A stretch of DNA of 6,211 bases. Origin: Methylomarinum sp. (lineage in GTDB: Bacteria > Pseudomonadota > Gammaproteobacteria > Methylococcales > Methylomonadaceae). Location: assembly GCA_013139755.1 (NCBI GenBank), contig WTAG01000192.1, positions 1 through 6,211 of the forward strand. Reading direction: 5' to 3'. Below, one piece after another: positions 1-6,211 of the stretch. The position numbers were made by a program, and so were the translations under genes. Every line of letters begins with the position of its first letter. The first letter of the stretch is position 1. The notes beneath the pieces were generated by a model that saw only the letters and a list, made by a program, of their open reading frames with translations, did not search any database and had not been told where the DNA came from.

Positions 1-51
1 CTATAATTTATTAATCGTACCTAAATGATCAATTTTAAACTAAAATTTAAC

Positions 52-84
52 AGTCTGTTTGAATAAACCAGATTTTATTTATTT
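52..84 (+). terminator. Possible rho-independent terminator of a gene left of the window
   Basis: Positions 54-60 (TCTGTTT) can pair with 65-72 (AAACCAGA) around the four-base loop GAAT, with one C bulged. A T-rich stretch (ATTTTATTTATTTT) follows directly. The stem is short, weak in G and C and interrupted, so this is a tentative call. If real, it would end a plus-strand gene lying mostly outside the window and insulate infA from it. Confidence 0.3.
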
Positions 85-226
85 TAATTTAAACACCGCT
101 AAAATCCCTTTGCCTGCTTATAGACTCAACTAAACTGTTAATACAGCAACATAAGTGCCGAATAAAAAAATATTCTGGTACGACATTTTTCCAAACAAAA
201 AACGGATAAAAAACTTAAGGGTTCTA

Positions 227-253
227 TTGCTTATTTACTAGCTATGCTATCAT
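227..253 (+). promoter_or_regulatory. infA promoter, extended -10 type
   Basis: TGCTATCAT at 245-253 is an extended -10 element: TG, one base, then TATCAT, five of six matches to TATAAT. The best -35-like hexamer is TTGCTT at 227-232, only 15 bp upstream. A short spacer and weak -35 are tolerable when the extended -10 is present. Transcription would begin near 260 and give a leader of about 24 nt before the infA ATG at 284. No strong Shine-Dalgarno sequence is seen in that leader. Confidence 0.5.
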
Positions 254-283
254 TGTCGGTTTATTATTAATTGGGCACATAAG

Positions 284-502
284 ATGGCAAAAGAAGATCA
301 AATTGAAATGGATGGGAAGGTTATTGATACTCTCCCTAATACTATGTTCCGTGTAGAATTAGAAAACGGTCATATTGTAACTGCACACATTTCAGGAAAA
401 ATGCGTAAACATTATATTCGTATTTTGACTGGTGATAAGGTTAAAGTTGAAATGACACCTTATGATTTATCTAAAGGTCGTATTACATTCCGCATGCGCT
501 AA
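284..502 (+). CDS. infA: Translation initiation factor IF-1
   Basis: IF-1 is a small cytoplasmic protein that occupies the ribosomal A site on the 30S subunit during initiation, together with IF-2 and IF-3. The 72-residue product has the standard bacterial length and begins MAKEDQIEM as in E. coli IF-1. The S1-type OB fold spans nearly the whole protein. The segments [15 protein letters not shown] (16-30), HISGKMRK (35-42) and [10 protein letters not shown] (44-53) match the family almost exactly, and the end is [14 protein letters not shown]. The start at 284 is fixed by the conserved N-terminus; the ribosome-binding site is weak. The gene stands alone, with its own promoter just upstream, and converges on clpA, the same orientation known from E. 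coli and Pseudomonas. No serW-type tRNA gene lies between infA and clpA, unlike E. coli. Identification is secure. Confidence 0.98.
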   Translation: MAKEDQIEMDGKVIDTLPNTMFRVELENGHIVTAHISGKMRKHYIRILTGDKVKVEMTPYDLSKGRITFRMR

Positions 503-505
503 TAT

Positions 506-550
506 TATTCCCACTACCTAGGCTGTTTAAAACCCAGGTCAGCGGGAATA
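506..550. terminator. Long hairpin between convergent infA and clpA, probable bidirectional terminator
   Basis: TATTCCC (506-512) pairs perfectly with GGGAATA (544-550). Inside it, after a small irregular junction, ACCT (516-519) pairs with AGGT (536-539) and GG (521-522) with CC (533-534), with one A-C mismatch and a ten-base loop. The structure starts 3 nt after the infA stop and ends 9 nt before the clpA stop, so it fills nearly all of the gap. In the plus direction a T-rich run (559-570) follows only after an 8-nt spacer. In the minus direction the following bases are ATAATATTA, not a strong U-tract. It is well placed as a shared terminator but not canonical in either direction; mRNA 3'-end protection is an alternative role. 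Confidence 0.55.
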
Positions 551-559
551 GCGCAAGCT

Positions 560-2830
560 TTATTCTTTTTCAGCAATAACCAGATCTTTAGTCTCTATTG
601 AGAAGGCAAGCTCTTTGTCTTTTACATAGATACGCACATGACCACCCTTCGTTAATTTTCCAAACAATAGATCGTTAGCCAAGGGTTTCTTGATTTTATC
701 TTGAATTAAACGAGCCATAGGTCTAGCCCCCATCTTAGGGTCGCAACCGTTTTCAGCTAGCCATAATCTTGCTTCTGATTCTAACGATAAAGTGACATTT
801 TTATCTGCAAGCAAGTGCTCTAATTCAAAAATAAACTTATCAACGACGCTACCGACAATTGAGATATCCAAAGGCTTGAATTGAACAATTGCATCTAGTC
901 TATTTCTAAATTCAGGTGAAAAATCTCTTTCTATTACTTTCATACTATCAGATGCATGGTCTTGCTGAGTAAAGCCAATCGAAGAACGACTACCCTCTTC
1001 TGCGCCTGCATTAGTTGTCATCACAAGAATAATGTTACGAAAATCGGCTTTTCTACCATTATTATCAGTTAATGAACCATGATCCATAACTTGTAACAAC
1101 AAATTAAACACATCAGGATGTGCCTTTTCAATTTCATCTAACAACAATACCGCATGAGGTTGCTTCGTCACTGCTTCCGTTAGTAATCCACCTTGATCAA
1201 ACCCTACATACCCAGGTGGCGCACCAATTAAACGTGACACGGTATGACGCTCCATGTATTCAGACATATCAAAACGAATAAGCTCAACGCCCATCACCTT
1301 TGCAAGCTGTCGTGTTACTTCTGTTTTACCAACACCGGTAGGTCCAGAGAACAAGAAAGAACCAATGGTTTTCGAAATATCTCTTAATCCTGCACGGGAC
1401 AATTTAATCGCAGATGTTAATTCAGAGATCGCCTCATCCTGTCCAAAAACCAGCATTTTCAGGTTCTTTTCCATACCTTCCAGTTTGTCTTTATCGCTGC
1501 TAGAAATGGACTTTTCAGGAATTCTGGCTATTTTAGCGATAATTTCTTCTATTTCACTTATATCAATAACTTCTTTACGCTCACCTTCCTTAAAGAGGCG
1601 CTGTCTAGCGCCCGCCTCGTCAATTACATCAATGGCCTTATCGGGTAAAAACCGATCAGTTATATATCGATCTGATAATTCTGCCGCCAACCTCAACGCT
1701 TGTTGGGTATATTTCAATTGATGATGTTCTTCAAAACGTGAGCGCAAGCCTGTTAATATTTTAATAGTGTCCTCTACAGAAGACTCCACAACATCAATTT
1801 TCTGGAATCGTCTGGCTAAGGCGTGGTCTTTTTCGAATATGCCACGGTATTCTTGGTAAGTGGTAGAACCAATACAACGTAATTGTCCAGAAGCCAATAC
1901 TGGCTTTATTAAATTAGAAGCATCCATCACACCACCAGAAGCAGAGCCTGCGCCAATAATGGTATGGATTTCATCAATAAATAATATTGACTCAGTTTCT
2001 TTTTTAAGTTGATTAACCAAGGCTTTCAAACGCTTCTCAAAATCGCCGCGATATTTTGTCCCTGCAACTAAAGCACCAAGATCTAATGAATAAATAACAT
2101 TATCCAGTAGCACATCAGGCACATCTTCTTCGACAAGACGCTTAGCTAGGCCTTCAGCAATTGCAGTTTTACCTACACCTGATTCACCCACTAATAGCGG
2201 GTTATTTTTACGTCTGCGGCAAAGGACTTGTATTGTCCGTTCAACTTCTTGCTCTCTACCTATTAAAGGGTCAATTTTCCCTTGAATGGCTTCTTCGTTT
2301 AGATTGGTTGCATATTTTTCTAATGGTGTGGATTCAGCTTGTGATGCACCAACCTCTTCAGCAGCATCTACCTCTTCACTAGCCTCTTCTTCCGATTCGA
2401 GCTTAGAAATACCATGTGCCAGATAATTAACCACATCTAAACGTGATATTTCATACTTACTGAGGATATAAACAGCATGTGAATCTTGCTCACTAAACAG
2501 CGCTACAAATAAATTAGCGCCACTCACCTCTTTTTTATCAGAAGCTTGAACATGAAAAACAGCTCGCTGCAATACACGCTGGAACCCAAGTGTTGGTTGA
2601 GTTTCTCGTTGTATATTTTCTGGAATCAAAGAAACTGTTTCATCAATAAACTGGGTTAATTCAGTTCGCATGGCCGAAAAATCACAACCACAGGCCTGTA
2701 AAATAGGTTTAACGGTCTGATTATCCAGAAGCACTAACAGTAAGTGCTCCACCGTGATAAATTCATGACGCTTGGTATGCGCATTGGTAAACGCCATATT
2801 TAAAGTAATTTCAAGTTCTTTGCTCAACAT
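560..2830 (-). CDS. clpA: ATP-dependent Clp protease ATP-binding subunit ClpA
   Basis: ClpA is the cytoplasmic hexameric AAA+ unfoldase that feeds substrates, including N-degron proteins brought by ClpS, into ClpP. The product has 756 residues, against 758 in E. coli. In order are the Clp N domain (about 1-142, with HEFITVEHLLL at 22-32), an acidic linker (about 145-168), and AAA+ module D1 with Walker A GESGVGKT (215-222), Walker B FIDE (284-287) and pore segment KYRGDFE (259-265). D2 has Walker A GPTGVGKT (496-503), Walker B LLDEIE (563-568), pore motif GYVG (540-543), the ClpP-docking tripeptide IGF (618-620) and sensor-2 GARP (701-704). Both ATPase sites look intact. The start follows the E. 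coli N-terminus (MLSKELEITLNMAF); an AAAGAGAA stretch lies a few bases upstream. It follows clpS by 18 bp and is probably co-transcribed with it. The docking tripeptide is IGF rather than the E. coli IGL, and the C-terminal tail differs from E. coli. Confidence 0.98.
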   Translation of the reverse strand: MLSKELEITLNMAFTNAHTKRHEFITVEHLLLVLLDNQTVKPILQACGCDFSAMRTELTQFIDETVSLIPENIQRETQPTLGFQRVLQRAVFHVQASDKKEVSGANLFVALFSEQDSHAVYILSKYEISRLDVVNYLAHGISKLESEEEASEEVDAAEEVGASQAESTPLEKYATNLNEEAIQGKIDPLIGREQEVERTIQVLCRRRKNNPLLVGESGVGKTAIAEGLAKRLVEEDVPDVLLDNVIYSLDLGALVAGTKYRGDFEKRLKALVNQLKKETESILFIDEIHTIIGAGSASGGVMDASNLIKPVLASGQLRCIGSTTYQEYRGIFEKDHALARRFQKIDVVESSVEDTIKILTGLRSRFEEHHQLKYTQQALRLAAELSDRYITDRFLPDKAIDVIDEAGARQRLFKEGERKEVIDISEIEEIIAKIARIPEKSISSSDKDKLEGMEKNLKMLVFGQDEAISELTSAIKLSRAGLRDISKTIGSFLFSGPTGVGKTEVTRQLAKVMGVELIRFDMSEYMERHTVSRLIGAPPGYVGFDQGGLLTEAVTKQPHAVLLLDEIEKAHPDVFNLLLQVMDHGSLTDNNGRKADFRNIILVMTTNAGAEEGSRSSIGFTQQDHASDSMKVIERDFSPEFRNRLDAIVQFKPLDISIVGSVVDKFIFELEHLLADKNVTLSLESEARLWLAENGCDPKMGARPMARLIQDKIKKPLANDLLFGKLTKGGHVRIYVKDKELAFSIETKDLVIAEKE

Positions 2831-2848
2831 AACATTCTCTTTAAGGTT

Positions 2849-3172
2849 TTAGGCTTCTTCCATTGCACACATGAGCGGGTGATGATTTTCACGCGAATAC
2901 TCATTAACAATATGGACTTTTGTTTCGGCAACGTCTTTAGTGTAAATACCACAAACACCAACCCCTTGTGTATGCACTTGTAGCATAACTTGCGTGGCTT
3001 TATCCTCATTCATATTAAAATAATCAGTCAGAATTTCAACCACAAAATCCATGGGAGTAAAGTCATCATTTATTAATACAACTTTATATAAAGGGGGACG
3101 CTTTAATTTTGGCGTTGCTTCTTGAATAGCAACACCACTTTCATCATCAAGATTTGGATCGATATCAGACAT
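2849..3172 (-). CDS. clpS: ClpS, N-degron adaptor of ClpAP protease
   Basis: ClpS binds proteins with bulky hydrophobic N-terminal residues and delivers them to the ClpA N domain for degradation by ClpP. From the ATG at 3172 the product is 107 residues (E. coli ClpS has 106): a flexible N-terminal arm (about 1-25), then the folded core. The binding-pocket residues known from E. coli are present with a one-residue shift: N35, D36, D37, T39, M41 in NDDFTPM, M63, V66-H67 in MLQVH, and L100. The end, [10 protein letters not shown], is family-typical. The frame stays open upstream to a GTG at 3244 and an ATG at 3211, but neither longer form fits the family length, and the likely -10 box (3207-3212) overlaps the ATG at 3211. 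The roughly 28-nt leader shows no clear Shine-Dalgarno sequence. It is first gene of a clpS-clpA operon, divergent from the Nudix gene. No cspD or icd lies beside it, unlike the Pseudomonas order. Confidence 0.95.
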   Translation of the reverse strand: MSDIDPNLDDESGVAIQEATPKLKRPPLYKVVLINDDFTPMDFVVEILTDYFNMNEDKATQVMLQVHTQGVGVCGIYTKDVAETKVHIVNEYSRENHHPLMCAMEEA

Positions 3173-3206
3173 TATTGCAACAATTTTATTGAGTTCACTA
3201 AAGTTT

Positions 3207-3235
3207 AACATAGTGGCTAATGTAATATTTTTCAA
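3207..3235 (-). promoter_or_regulatory. clpS-clpA promoter
   Basis: Read on the minus strand, TTGAAA (plus 3230-3235, five of six matches to TTGACA) lies exactly 17 bp from TATGTT (plus 3207-3212, four of six to TATAAT). Transcription would start near 3200, about 28 nt before the ATG at 3172. This excludes the longer clpS reading frames for transcripts from this promoter. The match is by eye. Confidence 0.5.
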
Positions 3236-3238
3236 TCT

Positions 3239-3269
3239 TTGCACATATGATAATCATTTCTTGTAAAAT
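3239..3269 (+). promoter_or_regulatory. Weak candidate promoter for nudJ-mnmA
   Basis: TAAAAT at 3264-3269 is a five-of-six match to the -10 consensus and is preceded directly by TG. The nearest -35-like hexamer, TTGCAC at 3239-3244, is poor and 19 bp away. Transcription would begin near 3276, giving a leader of about 20 nt. A promoter is expected in this divergent gap, but this assignment is weak. Confidence 0.3.
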
Positions 3270-3296
3270 ACGCGCTTTTGATTTGAGTATTTTTTA

Positions 3297-3758
3297 ATGG
3301 TTTGGAAACCACATCTTACTGTTGCTGCAGTTATTGAAAAAGAAGGTAAATTCTTGCTGGTCGAGGAACAAACATCCAATGGCCTTGCTTTTAATCAGCC
3401 CGCAGGACACTTAGAGCCAGGGGAAGAGATTACAGCAGCGATTAAACGCGAAGTTAATGAAGAAACCGCTTGGCAGTTTGTCCCCGAATACATTATTGCT
3501 ATTCAACTTTGGCGTAAACATCCCGACTTTCCAAGTTTCATTAGAGTCTGCTTTGCAGGCAAGGTTCACTCCTTTAACGAAAATCAGACTTTAGATGACG
3601 GCATTATTACAACGCATTGGTTGACCCATGAAGAAATTGCAGCAAAGAAATCTCAATTGCGTAGTCCATTAGTACTAACTAGCGTGGATGAATATCTACG
3701 CGGCGAACGTTATCCTTTATCCCTATTAAAATCATATTTAGACTTAGAAAATGAGTAA
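3297..3758 (+). CDS. nudJ: NudJ-like Nudix hydrolase
   Basis: The 153-residue product closely resembles E. coli NudJ (YmfB, 153 residues), a Nudix phosphatase that in E. coli hydrolyses nucleoside tri- and diphosphates and the thiamine precursor HMP pyrophosphate. Shared features are the start ([21 protein letters not shown]), NQPAGHLE at 33-40, and the C-terminal LRSPLV and GERYPL segments. The Nudix box spans residues 37-59: G37, E43, then R51-E52 and the metal-binding pair E55-E56. The consensus glycine after the EE pair is alanine (A58) and W59 follows; I recall an ETAW version from Pseudomonas relatives, so activity is probably kept. The ATG at 3297 matches the family start; GAG at 3285-3287 is a weak ribosome-binding site. 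Its end overlaps mnmA by 8 nt, the neighbour it also has in E. coli, so the two are probably translationally coupled. Substrate preference is inferred from the family only. Confidence 0.9.
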   Translation: MVWKPHLTVAAVIEKEGKFLLVEEQTSNGLAFNQPAGHLEPGEEITAAIKREVNEETAWQFVPEYIIAIQLWRKHPDFPSFIRVCFAGKVHSFNENQTLDDGIITTHWLTHEEIAAKKSQLRSPLVLTSVDEYLRGERYPLSLLKSYLDLENE

Positions 3759-4842
3759 AAACATTATTGTTGGCATGTCGGGTGGGGTAGATTCATCTGT
3801 TACTGCACTAAAACTGCTAGAGCAAGGACACAATGTCACCGGTTTGTTTATGAAAAACTGGGAAGAAGATGATGGCACCGAAGAGTGCACCGCAATGGAA
3901 GATCTTGCCGATGCCCAGCAAGTCAGTGATCGCCTAGGCATTGAGTTAAAAACAGTTAATTTTGCTGCCGAATATTGGGACGAGGTATTTGAAGTCTTTT
4001 TGTCTGAATTTAAGGCAGGCCGCACCCCTAACCCTGATATTTTGTGTAATAAACACGTTAAATTCAAAGCCTTTTTAAACTATGCGATTGAAGATTTAGG
4101 CGCAGAATATATTGCTACAGGACATTACGCGCGAGTTAGAGAACACAATGGTGAATTTCAACTACTTAAAGGTTTAGACCCCAACAAAGAACAGAGTTAT
4201 TTTCTTTATACTCTTGGCCAAAAAGCATTATCAAAGACTTTATTCCCTATTGGGGATTTACATAAGCCTGAGTTAAGAGCTATGGCCAAAAAAGCCGGTT
4301 TCGCTAATTATAAAAAGAAAGATAGTACGGGCATTTGTTTTATTGGTGAAAGAAAATTTACTGAATTTTTACAGCGTTACTTACCCACTCAACCAGGTGA
4401 AATGCGTACGCCAGAAGGACAATATATAGCCCAGCATCAGGGCTTAATGTATTACACTTTAGGTCAACGCCAAGGCTTGGGGATTGGTGGCGTTAAAAAT
4501 GCCCCCGATGAGCCTTGGTATGTTTTAGATAAAGATTTAGACAATAACATTCTTATTGTAGGACAAGGACATGACCACCCTCTTATGCTGCATAACACAC
4601 TGGAAGCCAGCCAACTAGACTGGTGTAATAATAAGCCTTTGACTGAAACTATTTATTGCAAAGCTAAAACACGTTATCGCCAGAGTGATCAAGCCTGTAA
4701 ATTAGAGCCTTTAAGTGACAACCGCATCAAAGCCAGCTTTGATGATCCTCAAAGGGCCATTACACCTGGTCAATCCGTGGTTTTTTATGCCGGAGAGGTT
4801 TGTTTAGGCGGTGGAATTATTGAATCTAAATACAATGAATAA
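3751..4842 (+). CDS. mnmA: tRNA-specific 2-thiouridylase MnmA
   Basis: MnmA uses ATP and a sulfur relay to thiolate U34 of the tRNAs for Lys, Glu and Gln, the 2-thio half of the mnm5s2U modification. The product is 363 residues, near the 368 of E. coli. The N-terminal ATP pyrophosphatase domain carries the PP-loop SGGVDSS (10-16). Catalytic Cys99 sits in [14 protein letters not shown] and the second catalytic Cys196 in [15 protein letters not shown], corresponding to E. coli Cys102 and Cys199 with the same 97-residue spacing. The segment ATGHYAR (122-128), the central region around [13 protein letters not shown] and the C-terminal beta-barrel ending [10 protein letters not shown] are all typical. 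The start ATG lies inside the end of nudJ (overlap 3751-3758) without a separate strong ribosome-binding site, which suggests translational coupling. The last codons contain the -35 box of the likely purB promoter. All key residues are present. Confidence 0.98.
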   Translation: MSKNIIVGMSGGVDSSVTALKLLEQGHNVTGLFMKNWEEDDGTEECTAMEDLADAQQVSDRLGIELKTVNFAAEYWDEVFEVFLSEFKAGRTPNPDILCNKHVKFKAFLNYAIEDLGAEYIATGHYARVREHNGEFQLLKGLDPNKEQSYFLYTLGQKALSKTLFPIGDLHKPELRAMAKKAGFANYKKKDSTGICFIGERKFTEFLQRYLPTQPGEMRTPEGQYIAQHQGLMYYTLGQRQGLGIGGVKNAPDEPWYVLDKDLDNNILIVGQGHDHPLMLHNTLEASQLDWCNNKPLTETIYCKAKTRYRQSDQACKLEPLSDNRIKASFDDPQRAITPGQSVVFYAGEVCLGGGIIESKYNE

Positions 4843-4848
4843 TATACT
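4820..4848 (+). promoter_or_regulatory. Candidate purB promoter at the end of mnmA
   Basis: TTGAAT at 4820-4825, inside the last codons of mnmA, lies exactly 17 bp from TATACT at 4843-4848, directly after the mnmA stop (five of six matches to TATAAT). Transcription would start near 4855 and produce a purB leader of about 150 nt. No PurR-like operator (ACGCAAACGTTTGCGT type) is visible near it. Confidence 0.5.
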
Positions 4849-4882
4849 AGCACTACAGCAACTTTAAGTTAACTAATTGTAA

Positions 4883-6211
<1,329 letters not shown>

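Larger units (their letters stand above)
1..283. other. AT-rich intergenic region upstream of infA
   Basis: No open frame of convincing length or composition is seen on either strand. Plus-strand frames close early; one frame carries seven more codons after position 2 and stops at 26-28, which is too short to call the tail of an upstream gene. The stretch is rich in A and T runs. It contains a possible terminator at about 52-80 and the infA promoter at 245-253, both listed separately. Between about 85 and 220 I see nothing recognisable beyond a short palindrome at 135-146. Confidence 0.7.

Noticed and set aside
135..146. Palindrome CTGTTAATACAG, LexA-box-like
   Set aside because: A LexA site needs CTG and CAG ten bases apart; here only six bases separate them. 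It is also over 100 bp upstream of the infA promoter.
1254..1721. 155-codon open frame on the plus strand inside clpA
   Set aside because: It is antisense to the conserved AAA+ region of clpA, has no recognisable domain, and its composition follows from the clpA codons.
2161..2382. 73-codon plus-strand frame rich in Leu and His inside clpA
   Set aside because: It is antisense to the ClpA linker and the start of D1; its Leu/His richness mirrors the Glu/Lys and other codons of clpA.
2824..3009. 61-codon minus-strand frame overlapping clpS in another frame
   Set aside because: It lies within the conserved clpS coding sequence and the clpS-clpA gap and has a low-complexity, non-protein-like composition.
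3744..4067. 107-codon minus-strand frame across the start of mnmA
   Set aside because: It is the antisense shadow of the conserved MnmA PP-loop domain, with no family likeness.

Overview
The window reads as a chromosomal housekeeping block from an AT-rich gammaproteobacterium (roughly 40 % GC by eye). The proteins resemble their Escherichia coli and Pseudomonas counterparts along their whole length: IF-1, ClpA, ClpS, a NudJ-type Nudix hydrolase, MnmA and an E. coli-type PurB. The gene order is a shortened form of the arrangement I recall from Pseudomonas (infA, clpA, clpS, cspD, icd, a Nudix gene, mnmA, hflD, purB). The genus cannot be fixed from this sequence. No mobile element, CRISPR array, rRNA or tRNA is visible.

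Layout. Positions 1-283 are AT-rich and non-coding, with a possible terminator of an upstream gene near the left edge and an extended -10 promoter for infA. infA (284-502, plus strand) converges on clpA. The 57-bp gap between their stop codons is almost filled by one long imperfect hairpin, probably a shared terminator. clpS and clpA form a two-gene operon on the minus strand, 18 bp apart, with a clear promoter that overlaps the alternative upstream start codons of clpS and so favours the start at 3172. Divergent from clpS, a NudJ-like gene and mnmA run on the plus strand with an 8-nt overlap. After mnmA comes a 166-bp gap holding a good promoter candidate, a group of four short complementary segments that can fold in mutually exclusive ways, and a 20-codon open frame with a Shine-Dalgarno-like sequence. 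purB starts at 5009 and runs off the right edge with 401 codons visible.

How the genes work together. IF-1 acts in translation initiation and MnmA in tRNA anticodon thiolation. ClpS delivers N-degron substrates to the ClpA unfoldase for ClpP. NudJ hydrolyses nucleotide and thiamine-precursor phosphates, and PurB acts in purine synthesis. The proteins themselves look ordinary. The least explained stretch is the mnmA-purB gap, where hflD is absent compared with E. coli and a structured purB leader may exist. I see no convincing new multi-gene system here.
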